Made by a program: the position numbers and the translations under genes
Assembly: GCA_013824585.1 (NCBI GenBank)
Contig: PNOB01000003.1
Location: forward strand, 1 to 36,759
Source of the DNA: Desulfobacterium sp.
GTDB lineage: Bacteria; Desulfobacterota; Desulfobacteria; Desulfobacterales; SURF-7
Direction: 5' to 3'
Length of the DNA stretch: 36,759 nt
Part shown: one piece after another, positions 15,329-24,639 of the stretch
How the letters are laid out: every line of letters begins with the position of its first letter
How positions within the stretch are numbered: position 1 is the first letter of the stretch
The notes under the pieces: model-generated
Database searches by the model: none
What the model was told of the DNA's origin: nothing
Seen by the model: the letters and a program-made list of their open reading frames with translations, nothing else

Positions 15329-17602
15329 TTACTTGCTCTCTTTGTAGTTACAGTCCGGATTTGCGCATTTTAAAAAAGTTCCCTGTTTTTTGCTGGTTTT
15401 TTCAACCAGGAATTTTGAATCACATTGCGGACATACCTGGGCAATCGGTTTGTCCCAGGTTGCAAAAGAGCAGTCCGGATAACGACTGCATCCATAGAAA
15501 ACCTTGCCACGTTTTGAGTTTCGTTCCACAAGGTCTCCTCCGCAATCCTTTTCCGGGCATTTTACTCCTGTGGTTTTCCCTCCTGAAGCACCACCATTAA
15601 CGGATTGGGTATTTTTACAATCCGGATATCCGGAGCAGGCCAGAAACTCTCCATAACGACCTTGTTTGAGAACCATGGGTTTTTGGCATTTTTCGCAGAA
15701 CTTGCCCTCTGCCAGCTCAAAAGACGGTTCAACAGGATGAACTTTTCCTTTTTCATCCCGGGAAAAATTTCTGGAATAGGAGCAATCCGGGTATCCGTTA
15801 CAAGCGAGAAAGGGGCCGTTTTTACCCACTTTGATATGAAGCTTTTTTTGGCACCGGGGACAATCCAGATCTGTGGGAAAACCGACCCCTTTGATGCTGA
15901 GCATGTTTTCCTTTGCAAATTCGAGCTTCTGGGAAAACTGATCATAAAACGTGCGAAGAACCTCCAGATAGGGCAGTTCGCCGATCTCGACCCGGTCCAG
16001 ATTGGTTTCGAATTTGGCTGTAAAATCAACATCCAGTATGTCCGGAAAGTTGTCCACCAGAAGGTCGTTTACAAGAAATCCAAGTTCACTGGGTCGGAAG
16101 TACCGATTTTCAAAATCCACATATCCTTTATCCCGGATTGTGGTCAGAATGGTTGCATAGGTGCTGGGCCGGCCAATACCGTTTTCTTCCAGTTCTTTTA
16201 CCAGTGAAGCCTCGGAGAATCGGGGCGGAGGCTGTGTAAAGTGCTGTTTGGGCTCCAGTTTGATCAGCTTGAGTGCCATTCCTTCGGTGAGTTCCGGAAG
16301 AACCTGTTTCTTCTGCTCTTTGTCAATACTCTCATCCGTTGAAATATAGAGAGCCATGAATCCGGGGAATTTAACCGTAGATCCGCTGACATTGAATGTA
16401 TAGTCTTTGGATTGTATGGACACGGATTTCTGGTCAATCAGTGCCTGGGACATCTGGGAAGCGACAAACCGTTTCCAGATCAGTGTATACAATTCATGCT
16501 GATCTTTTCCAAGATGGGGGGCCAGTTTTTCCGGGGTGTTATAAACCGATGTCGGACGGATGGCTTCGTGTGCATCCTGTGCTTTGTTTTTATTTTTAAA
16601 AAATCGGGGGCTCTCAATGCCGAATTCCGGTCCAAATTTTTCCCGGATAAGATCCTGGGCTTCCAAAGCAGCCTCGTTGGCAATCCTTACCGAATCCGTA
16701 CGCATATAAGTAATGAGACCCGTGGGTTCTCCCGGGCTGATTTCAATTCCTTCATAAAGCTGTTGAGCGACAACCATGGTTTTTTTTGCGGAGAATCTCA
16801 ACTTGCTGATGGCTTCCTGCTGAAGCTTGCTTGTGATAAAGGGGGGCAGGGGGTTTCTCTTGGTTGTTTTATTATTGATTTTATCAACTGCAAAGGCCGC
16901 GTTTCTTAATGCCTCAAGAATTTCATTGGCATGTTTTTCATCCGGTATTTCAATTTTTTCCCCATTTTTTTTGATCAACTTTGCATCAAAGGCAGGTGGG
17001 TATTTTCCTTCCAGATTGGCTGTAATGGACCAGTACTCGACAGGCGTAAATGCCTGAATGGCACGCTCCCGTTCACATATCATCCGGACGGTAACCGATT
17101 GAACCCGCCCGGCACTTAATCCGCCTTGCACCTTTCTCCACAGAAGTGGTGAAATCTGATATCCGACAAGCCTGTCGAGAATTCGGCGGGTTTGCTGTGC
17201 ATCATATTTATCCTTATTGAGTTCGTGTACGGAGCGGATCCCTTCATCAATACCGTTTTTTGTAAGTTCATGAAAAAGCACGCGATAAAAATTCCGGCCC
17301 TTTTTTTTCAGGATATCCGCTGTGTGATAGGCAATGGCCTCCCCCTCCCGATCCGGGTCAGGAGCCAGATAAACATCGGATGCATTGGCCGCCGCAGCCT
17401 TGAGGGATTTGATAACATTCTGTTTCCCTTTTATGTCGATATATTTTGGCGTAAAGTTGTTTTCAATATCAATTCCCATTTCATTGGGGGGTAAATCTTT
17501 TATATGGCCTGAAGTGGCAGTTACATTAAATTGATCCCCAATATATTTTTTTATGGTTTTCACCTTGGTTGGGGACTCGACGATAATTAAGGGTTTTGAC
17601 AC
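15329..17602 (-). CDS. topA: DNA topoisomerase I
   Basis: IVESPTKVKTIKKYIG, LAPDPDREGEAIAYH, GLITYMRTDSVRI; several C-terminal Cys4 zinc ribbons; GTG start. Confidence 0.97.
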   Translation of the reverse strand: MSKPLIIVESPTKVKTIKKYIGDQFNVTATSGHIKDLPPNEMGIDIENNFTPKYIDIKGKQNVIKSLKAAAANASDVYLAPDPDREGEAIAYHTADILKKKGRNFYRVLFHELTKNGIDEGIRSVHELNKDKYDAQQTRRILDRLVGYQISPLLWRKVQGGLSAGRVQSVTVRMICERERAIQAFTPVEYWSITANLEGKYPPAFDAKLIKKNGEKIEIPDEKHANEILEALRNAAFAVDKINNKTTKRNPLPPFITSKLQQEAISKLRFSAKKTMVVAQQLYEGIEISPGEPTGLITYMRTDSVRIANEAALEAQDLIREKFGPEFGIESPRFFKNKNKAQDAHEAIRPTSVYNTPEKLAPHLGKDQHELYTLIWKRFVASQMSQALIDQKSVSIQSKDYTFNVSGSTVKFPGFMALYISTDESIDKEQKKQVLPELTEGMALKLIKLEPKQHFTQPPPRFSEASLVKELEENGIGRPSTYATILTTIRDKGYVDFENRYFRPSELGFLVNDLLVDNFPDILDVDFTAKFETNLDRVEIGELPYLEVLRTFYDQFSQKLEFAKENMLSIKGVGFPTDLDCPRCQKKLHIKVGKNGPFLACNGYPDCSYSRNFSRDEKGKVHPVEPSFELAEGKFCEKCQKPMVLKQGRYGEFLACSGYPDCKNTQSVNGGASGGKTTGVKCPEKDCGGDLVERNSKRGKVFYGCSRYPDCSFATWDKPIAQVCPQCDSKFLVEKTSKKQGTFLKCANPDCNYKESK

Positions 17603-17604
17603 GT

Positions 17605-18714
17605 TTATTCCTCACAGCTTGAAAAATGTTTGCCCGGTGATTGGGTTACCATGCCTTCAAGTTCAAGTTTCAGCAGAATACCTGCCAGTTTTCCTGGTTC
17701 AATACCAGTCGAACGGACAATATCATCAAAATGAACCGGATATGGCTCAAGGGCTTTAAACACAATTGACTCTTCCGAGTCAAGCATTGTGTGTTTTTTT
17801 TTGATCTGAACCACAGGGGAGGCCCCGGATAATTCATGATAATGAAGGAATGGCTGGATCTCTTCCAGTACGTCTGCTGCGGTTTCCACCAGTTTTGCAC
17901 CCTGTTTCAGGAGGTTATGTGTGCCAGCGCTTTTAAAAGAATGAATAGACCCTGGAACGGCAAAAACCTCACGTCCCTGCTCTGCAGCAAGTTTTGCTGT
18001 GATGAGTGATCCGCTTTTCATGGCAGCTTCAACAACGATCGTGCCAACCGACATACCGGAGATAATTCTGTTCCGTAAAGGGAAATGGTATGGTTCCGGA
18101 TTTGTACAGAGCGGGAATTCCGAGATCACGGCTCCGGTCTCCCTGATTTTCTGAAAAAGGGATCGATTTTCCGGCGGATAGATAATATCAATGCCGCTCC
18201 CTAACACGGCGATGGTGTGACCGTTTGCCTCAATCGCTCCATCGTGCGCTGCGGTGTCAATTCCTCTGGCCATTCCGCTGACAATGGATATGCCATGATG
18301 TACCAACTCCCGGCTCAATTGCTTTGCCGTTGTGATTCCATATCGGGTAGCATTCCGTGATCCGACAATCGCCAAGTGCACGGCTGATTTTTCAAGATTA
18401 CCCAATACGTAGAGAAACGGCGGGGGATCTGGAATATGCAGCAGCAAAGGAGGATAGCTTTCATCAGCCATTGTTACGATCCTGATACCCTTTTCACTAG
18501 CGGATTCGAATTCCCGTTTTTCATGATCCGTGATTTTTTTTTGATGAATCGCTTTTGCAACTGAATGAGAAATGCCCGAAATCCGAGCTAATTCCTCAAC
18601 AGAGGCATTGAAAATATTTTCTGGGGACTGAAACTGATCAATCAGTTTTTTAAAGAGATGATTGCCGACGCCTTTTACATTTTTGAGTGAAAACCACTGT
18701 AGAACATTATTCAT
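17605..18714 (-). CDS. dprA: DNA-processing protein DprA/Smf
   Basis: IVGSRNATRYGITTAKQLSRELVHHGISIVSGMARGIDTAAHDGAIEANGHTIAVLGSGIDIIYPPENRSL. Confidence 0.96.
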   Translation of the reverse strand: MNNVLQWFSLKNVKGVGNHLFKKLIDQFQSPENIFNASVEELARISGISHSVAKAIHQKKITDHEKREFESASEKGIRIVTMADESYPPLLLHIPDPPPFLYVLGNLEKSAVHLAIVGSRNATRYGITTAKQLSRELVHHGISIVSGMARGIDTAAHDGAIEANGHTIAVLGSGIDIIYPPENRSLFQKIRETGAVISEFPLCTNPEPYHFPLRNRIISGMSVGTIVVEAAMKSGSLITAKLAAEQGREVFAVPGSIHSFKSAGTHNLLKQGAKLVETAADVLEEIQPFLHYHELSGASPVVQIKKKHTMLDSEESIVFKALEPYPVHFDDIVRSTGIEPGKLAGILLKLELEGMVTQSPGKHFSSCEE

Positions 18715-18728
18715 AGGGAAGGAATGAT

Positions 18729-19553
18729 TTATCTTATCCGTTTTAGCATCTCTTCAGCTTTTGAGCCGGCCGGGCTGAAGGGAAAGTTTTCAACCACCTT
18801 TTTTAAAAATAGCCGTGCATTTCCTTTATCGCCCATGGACAAATACGAATATCCTGTTTTGAGAAATGCGTCCGGTATTTTGCTGCCTTCCGGATAGCGG
18901 GTGACAACATTTTTAAAGGACATGATGGCGGCGGAATAGTTCTTTCTTGCATAATAGCATTCCCCAGCCCAATAAAGTGAATTGTCCGCAAGATCGTGAT
19001 TCGGAAATTTGTCGGAAAGAGAGATGAATGCAGAGGCGGCTTTTTCATAATCCGCTTTTTTATATGAGGCGAGTGCACTGTTATATAATGCCTCAGGGGC
19101 TTCATTTGATGAGGAACTGGATGATTTGGTTGTTACTGGCAATTCCGGCGGAGGCTGAGGGTTTGGCTCCTGATTCTGCTCTAAAATCGGTTGCTCCTGT
19201 AATATTTCAGAAGAGTTCGAGCTCGTAATAGGTTCTTCCTGAAGAGGCGTCTCCTCAATTGAATCGCTTTTGATTACGCCTGATTTTTCAAGATCTTTCA
19301 TTTTTCTTTCATGATTATCGAGCATGAATTGAATGATGGAAACCCGATGATAGATTTCATCCAGTTTTTTATCCATTTCCTGGATCTGTTTTTCAAGCAG
19401 TGTAACCTGAAATTCTTCCTGAGGCGGCGGATTTACCGCAGCACACGATTGAAACAGAACTGGACAACCGGATAAAAGAAATAACAAAAGACAAGACCAT
19501 GACAACTTTCTGCCCAAAGGGGTCTGGAAAGATTTTTTCATAGGCGTCCTCAT
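18729..19553 (-). CDS. ybgF: Tol-Pal system protein YbgF/CpoB-like, TPR outer-membrane assembly repeats
   Basis: N-terminal signal, coiled coil, then ALYNSALASYKKADYEKAASAFISLSDKFPNHDLADNSLYWAGECYYARKNYSAAIMSFKNVVTRYPEGSKIPDAFLKTGYSYLSMGD. Confidence 0.87.
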   Translation of the reverse strand: MRTPMKKSFQTPLGRKLSWSCLLLFLLSGCPVLFQSCAAVNPPPQEEFQVTLLEKQIQEMDKKLDEIYHRVSIIQFMLDNHERKMKDLEKSGVIKSDSIEETPLQEEPITSSNSSEILQEQPILEQNQEPNPQPPPELPVTTKSSSSSSNEAPEALYNSALASYKKADYEKAASAFISLSDKFPNHDLADNSLYWAGECYYARKNYSAAIMSFKNVVTRYPEGSKIPDAFLKTGYSYLSMGDKGNARLFLKKVVENFPFSPAGSKAEEMLKRIR

Positions 19554-19648
19554 GTAACCTGTTTATCGGAACTTACGAAAACAAGTGGAATGAATTACAT
19601 GTCTGTCAAATCCGCCCGTCCTGTTTTGTGTGAAAGGACTTATGCCAT

Positions 19649-20677
19649 TCACTCCTCCTGCCACGCAAGCAGTACCGGGCTGGCAACAAATATGGAAGAA
19701 TAGGTTCCAACTAAAATTCCGATGATCATGGCAAAGGCAAAATCATGAATGATTCCGCCTCCGAATATATATAGAGCGATAACAGCAAACAGTGTTGTCA
19801 GAGAAGTCAGAATGGTTCGGCTTAAGGTTTCATTAATGCTTTTGTTGATGGTGATGTCAAGGGTATCTTTTTGTTGTTTTTTCAGATTTTCGCGAATACG
19901 GTCAAAAACAATGATCGTATCATTCAATGAATATCCAGTAATAGTGAGCAGTGCTGCGATGATCGGCAATGTAAACTCTTTCCCAAGAATGGAGAAAGCT
20001 CCCACGGTGATGATTACATCATGCACAAGTGCGATAATTGCCCCCAGGGCATACTTTAATCCCAGAACCCAGAAAAGGATAATGGTTAAGGTCAGAGCAG
20101 CGGCAATGAGTATGGGAATACTTACATCAAAAATCGACAGGACAGAAACTGCACCAAACAGGGCAGCGGCAATGACGCCACTCAGGATCCATTTCAGTTC
20201 AAAACGTCCTGAGATATAAATCGCCGTGAATAAGAGTGAGAAAAATACTGCAAACAATGCCTTTTCCCTCAGGTCTTTTCCTACCTGGGGGCCGACCATC
20301 TCAACCCGGAGGATATGGGATACCTGTTTGGTTGATTTATTCAGGGCCTCCTCAATACGGGTGGCAAATCCTTCTGTTGTTTTGATGGGTGTGTTGGTCC
20401 GGATCAGATACGCATTTTCCTTTTCATCACCAAATCTCTGGACAGAGGTTTTCTCCAGGCCAACTGAATTGAGGCCGGATTGGATGTCGTTGACTTGAAC
20501 TGTATTATCAAATGAAATCTGAAGGAGCGTGCCTCCGGCAAAATCAACACCATACCTGGGTCCCTTATGGATAATCAGCGATCCGATACTGATCACAATC
20601 AGTAAAATGGACAGTGCATAGGCGATTTTTCGATTGCCGATGAAGTTTATATTGATATTGGCTTTGATGAACTGCAT
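19649..20677 (-). CDS. secF: Protein translocase subunit SecF
   Basis: [35 protein letters not shown]; adjacent to secD. Confidence 0.97.
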   Translation of the reverse strand: MQFIKANININFIGNRKIAYALSILLIVISIGSLIIHKGPRYGVDFAGGTLLQISFDNTVQVNDIQSGLNSVGLEKTSVQRFGDEKENAYLIRTNTPIKTTEGFATRIEEALNKSTKQVSHILRVEMVGPQVGKDLREKALFAVFFSLLFTAIYISGRFELKWILSGVIAAALFGAVSVLSIFDVSIPILIAAALTLTIILFWVLGLKYALGAIIALVHDVIITVGAFSILGKEFTLPIIAALLTITGYSLNDTIIVFDRIRENLKKQQKDTLDITINKSINETLSRTILTSLTTLFAVIALYIFGGGIIHDFAFAMIIGILVGTYSSIFVASPVLLAWQEE

Positions 20678-20732
20678 TGATTCATTCCTTTAAATGTAGT
20701 CTGATCAATATCGATCGATAATGAGTAATTAT

Positions 20733-22328
20733 TTATATGCTTATACTTTTTACGCGTCGCACTAACAGAAAGTAATCAAAAATCAGACGTGTGAGAACAA
20801 GTGCCGTAAAAAGGCTGATGATAATACCAAGACTCAGGGTAACAGCAAAACCTTTCACTGGGCCGGTTCCGAATTGGAACAGGACAAAGGCGACGATCAA
20901 GGTTGTGATGTTTGAATCCAGAATAGTCAGTGTCGCACGATCAAAACCTGCATTCAGGGATGCAAGAGGTGTTTTCCCGAGCCTCAGTTCTTCCCGAATC
21001 CGTTCGAAAATCAGAACATTCGAATCCACTGCCATACCAATGGTAAGGATGATACCGGCTATACCGGGAAGTGTCAGGGTGGCCTGAAATGCAGCCAGTC
21101 CTCCTAATAGCATTACCATATTGAAGATCAGGGCAATGACTGCAATGACTCCGGAGCCTTTATAATATATAATCAAGAACACGATCGCAATAAAACCTCC
21201 AATATACCCGGAGAGCAATCCTTTGTTAATGGAATCCTGTCCAAGGGAAGGGCCGACTGTTCTTTCTTCAACAATACTGACCGGGGCGGGAAGTGCACCG
21301 GCCCGCAGAATAATGGCCAGATCCCGGGCTTCTTCCATAGTAAAACTACCCTCGATAATGGCGCTTCCTCCTGAGATTTTTGACCGGATATTGGGTGCGG
21401 AATAAATGGTGTTATCCAGTACAATGGCAAGCCGTTTATTTACATTCTCACCGGTTACCCGTTCAAAGATCCGGCCTCCTTTTTTGCTGAAGGTCATGGC
21501 TACATAAGGTTCATTATATTGGGAGTCAATCTGAACCTTTGCATCAGTAAGATCCGCACCAGAAAGGGGGGACCTTTTTTTGATCAGCATGGGTGTTTTT
21601 GTCGTCTGGCCGGTTTCTCTGTTTTTACGAGTTTCATAGAGCAGCTCGCTTCCTGGCGGGATGCTGCCGTTGACTGCTGCGGATACATCACCTTCCTCAT
21701 CCACAAGCCGGAACTCCAGAAGGGCAGTTTTGCCGATCAGATTTTTCGCACGGTTCGTATCCTTGATTCCCGGAAGCTGAATCAGAATACGGTTTTCTCC
21801 CTGAAGTCGTATGTCCGGTTCGTTGACACCAAATTCGTCAATCCGGTTTCGAATGGTTTCAATGGCTTGTTCGACAGCCATTTTTTTCAGAGATTCCACT
21901 TCTTTTGAAGGAAGAGAAAGAAGGAAAGTGGTTTCACCGTTTCCGGATTCGGATTTGACCTCTAATTCTTTGTATTCTTTGTTTAAAAATTCATTAAACG
22001 GTTCGACCATCCCTTCCTTTACGGTTATTTCGATCTTATTTCTTCCTGCTGATCGGATTCCTGTATGTTTGATATGGGCAGTTCGAAGAAGCGTTTTGAT
22101 TTCTTGCGTCATTGTCTCAATCTGCCTTTCAACTGCTTTTTCTGTCTCAACTTCCAGGACAAGATGCATGCCGCCCTGCAAATCAAGGCCCAGGTTGATC
22201 TGTTTGTGCGGCCATATGGTGGGTTGCTCGGTCTTGTTAATGGCCATGTGGATTGTCGGAAAAAGATAAATCATCGTAACAACAATCACCACAGGCACAA
22301 CATAGAGTCTCCATGAAAGATTCTTCAA
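20733..22328 (-). CDS. secD: Protein translocase subunit SecD
   Basis: INLGLDLQGGMHLVLEVE, GMAVDSNVLIFERIREEL; adjacent to secF and yajC. Confidence 0.97.
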   Translation of the reverse strand: MKNLSWRLYVVPVVIVVTMIYLFPTIHMAINKTEQPTIWPHKQINLGLDLQGGMHLVLEVETEKAVERQIETMTQEIKTLLRTAHIKHTGIRSAGRNKIEITVKEGMVEPFNEFLNKEYKELEVKSESGNGETTFLLSLPSKEVESLKKMAVEQAIETIRNRIDEFGVNEPDIRLQGENRILIQLPGIKDTNRAKNLIGKTALLEFRLVDEEGDVSAAVNGSIPPGSELLYETRKNRETGQTTKTPMLIKKRSPLSGADLTDAKVQIDSQYNEPYVAMTFSKKGGRIFERVTGENVNKRLAIVLDNTIYSAPNIRSKISGGSAIIEGSFTMEEARDLAIILRAGALPAPVSIVEERTVGPSLGQDSINKGLLSGYIGGFIAIVFLIIYYKGSGVIAVIALIFNMVMLLGGLAAFQATLTLPGIAGIILTIGMAVDSNVLIFERIREELRLGKTPLASLNAGFDRATLTILDSNITTLIVAFVLFQFGTGPVKGFAVTLSLGIIISLFTALVLTRLIFDYFLLVRRVKSISI

Positions 22329-22404
22329 AGCTCATTTCCTTTCTTCAATCCGTATTTCCGTTCCTGTTTCAGAATGGTTAGCCCATGATCCGGGAAATGG
22401 AAAA

Positions 22405-22743
22405 TTATTCCTTTTCTACAGAAGCAGATCCTGGACTTATTGTTCCGATATTACCTCTTGAAACCTTGATTCTTACCTTATCTGCAACTTCAAGGGTGAT
22501 GGTGGTATCATCAACCGCTGTGATCCGGCCATGAATCCCTCCGCTGGTGATCACACGGTCGCCTTTTTTAACAGAGTTGATCATATTCTGATGGTCTTTG
22601 GCTTTTTTCTGCTGGGGTCTGATCAACAGAAAATAAAAAATGGCGAACATTAAAATCAACGGTACAAAAGCAGTCAATCCACCTCCGCTTCCAGCGCCTC
22701 CGGTCGCGCCTCCGGTTCCCATTGCATATGCTACATTAAACAA
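22405..22743 (-). CDS. yajC: Preprotein translocase subunit YajC
   Basis: LMFAIFYFLLIRPQQKKAKDHQNMINSVKKGDRVITSGGIHGRITAVDD; SD AAGGAGG before a TTG start. Confidence 0.95.
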   Translation of the reverse strand: MFNVAYAMGTGGATGGAGSGGGLTAFVPLILMFAIFYFLLIRPQQKKAKDHQNMINSVKKGDRVITSGGIHGRITAVDDTTITLEVADKVRIKVSRGNIGTISPGSASVEKE

Positions 22744-22799
22744 GATGATTCCTCCTTATATTTTAATAAAACCGTTTCCTTTTTGGTTATGAAAAACAT
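22731..22799 (-). CDS. Possible 22-aa leader ORF upstream of yajC
   Basis: ATG 22799 with GAGG/AAGAG purine-rich SD; encodes MFFITKKETVLLKYKEESSCLM, stop overlaps the start of yajC in another frame. No conservation evidence. Confidence 0.2.
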   Translation of the reverse strand: MFFITKKETVLLKYKEESSCLM

Positions 22800-22834
22800 G
22801 TCTCTTCCTCTGTGTTGAACACGGGTCGACACCA

Positions 22835-22863
22835 CTGATACAGCAATCAGATCCCGGTGTCAA
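22835..22863 (-). promoter_or_regulatory. Putative sigma70 promoter for yajC-secD-secF
   Basis: On the minus strand TTGACA (22863-22858), 17-nt spacer, TATCAG (22840-22835). Confidence 0.55.
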
Positions 22864-22917
22864 TACAGGGTGGATATATTCTTCATGGAAAATAAAATTA
22901 TATATAAGAGAGGTAAG

Positions 22918-24378
22918 TTATGAATCACAAACGATTTTGCTGTCACCCGGAATCATTTCAGGGTCACCTTCAATTGCGATTCGAATGTCTAGCCGCATTT
23001 CCAGATTCTGTATTTCGCTTCTTTTTCTGTTCAGGAGGTAGGATGATACATTCATGGGAACCGTAACCGTAACATTGGTATCATTTGCTTTCATGGTGGC
23101 CAATCGGAGTTTTCGCAACACGGAAACGCCCAGTGTTTCCACAGATGGCGTGAGGCCTTTGCCTTTGCAGTGGGGGCATTTTACATAGCTTCCGGATTCA
23201 ATGGAAGGGTTGATCCTTTGTCTTGACATTTCCATAAGGCCGAATTTTGAGATGATGCCGACCTTTGTTCTGGCTTTATCTTCTTTTAAAAATGTTTTGA
23301 TGGCATTTTGTATCAGAATTCTGTGTTTCTGATCCCGCATGTCAATGAAATCGATCACAATCAGCCCCCCTAAGTCTCGAAGCCTGAGTTGCCTTGCGAT
23401 TTCTTCTGCAGCTTCCATATTGGTCTGAAAAGCGGTCTCTTCAATGGATTCTTTTCGGGTCGCTTTTCCGGAATTCACATCAATGGCCACAAGTGCTTCG
23501 GTTGGATTCAGTATAATGGAGCCCCCGGATTTCAATTGTACCCGGTTCTCGAAAATAGAGGAGATCTGGTCCTCCAGTTGATATTTTGAAAAAATGGGTT
23601 TGTCACTTTTGAAATGTTTGATAATTTGGACCTGTTTCGGAGAGATGATACCCATAAAGGTTTTAATATCCCGGTATACGGACTGATCATCAATCAGAAT
23701 TTCGTCTGTCTCCGGGGTGAAATAATCACGGATGGATCGTACTGCAAGATTCCTGTCTTTATAGAGAAGGCTCGGGGCTTTTTGTTCAACTCCCTTTTTT
23801 TTGATATTTTTCCAGAGGCGCAGGAGATATCGGATATCTTTTGAGAGAAGTGTTTTGGTGCAGCTTTCTCCTGCAGTACGGACAATCAGGCCAAACTCTT
23901 CGGGCAGCATTTCCCCGATGGTTTCTTTCAGACGTTTGCGTTCGTTTTCATCTTCGATTTTTCTTGAAATACCAATGGTTGTGCTGCCAGGCATCAACAC
24001 GGTATGTCTTCCGGGCAAAGAGATAAAGGTACTGAGCATGGCCCCTTTATTCAGCATCGGATCTTTGGTAATCTGTACGAGGATCTCCTGGCCTTTTCTT
24101 ACGATCTTTTGCAATGTACGGTCGCCGGAGGTGCTGTCGATAAAATAGTCGCTGTGAATCTCGCTTTGTTGCAGAAAGCCGTGTCGTTCTTCCCCGTAAT
24201 CAACAAAAACAGCCTGAAGGCTCGGCTCGATTCTGGTAATAATACCTTTATAAATGTTGCTTCTCGTTATGGCTTTGGATGTGGTTTCAATGTGAAATTC
24301 TTCCAGTTTATTGTCTTTTACAATAGCGATTCTACATTCTTCCATATCAACAGCATTGATAAGAATTTTATTCCCCAT
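22918..24378 (-). CDS. rng: Ribonuclease G/E family
   Basis: S1-like YKGIITRIEPSLQAVFVDYGEERHGFL, catalytic region ALVAIDVNSGKATRKESIEETAFQTNMEAAEEIARQLRLRDLGGLIVIDFIDM, CPHCKGKGL. Confidence 0.95.
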   Translation of the reverse strand: MGNKILINAVDMEECRIAIVKDNKLEEFHIETTSKAITRSNIYKGIITRIEPSLQAVFVDYGEERHGFLQQSEIHSDYFIDSTSGDRTLQKIVRKGQEILVQITKDPMLNKGAMLSTFISLPGRHTVLMPGSTTIGISRKIEDENERKRLKETIGEMLPEEFGLIVRTAGESCTKTLLSKDIRYLLRLWKNIKKKGVEQKAPSLLYKDRNLAVRSIRDYFTPETDEILIDDQSVYRDIKTFMGIISPKQVQIIKHFKSDKPIFSKYQLEDQISSIFENRVQLKSGGSIILNPTEALVAIDVNSGKATRKESIEETAFQTNMEAAEEIARQLRLRDLGGLIVIDFIDMRDQKHRILIQNAIKTFLKEDKARTKVGIISKFGLMEMSRQRINPSIESGSYVKCPHCKGKGLTPSVETLGVSVLRKLRLATMKANDTNVTVTVPMNVSSYLLNRKRSEIQNLEMRLDIRIAIEGDPEMIPGDSKIVCDS

Positions 24379-24639
24379 ATTATTTCCTGTGCTTATCCTT
24401 TGTTTCTAATCGTTCTCCGTGAAGGAATTACAGTGCGATTTTGATTTTCATTGATGATGAATATTTAAGTTTAAATAAAGAATTGAAGTAGATAAGTCAA
24501 ACAGTTTTTATCCTGAATTACACCTTGCCAAGCGGGATGATTATTTGTATTGTCTGGATTCATCAAAATAGTGATATTGCGTGACGTTTAAATTATCGGA
24601 AAAGAACCTGAATGAAGAGATAGGTAAGGAAGATCGAAA

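Noticed and set aside
15562-16909. Multiple long ORFs overlapping topA (e.g. 15562-16032, 15605-16207, 16412-16909)
   Set aside because: Shadow ORFs in other frames of a well-supported topA gene, with no recognisable motifs.
24379-24639. Possible T-box or attenuator leader upstream of leuS
   Set aside because: No T-box core motif or leucine-rich leader peptide was seen; an ordinary divergent intergenic region explains it.
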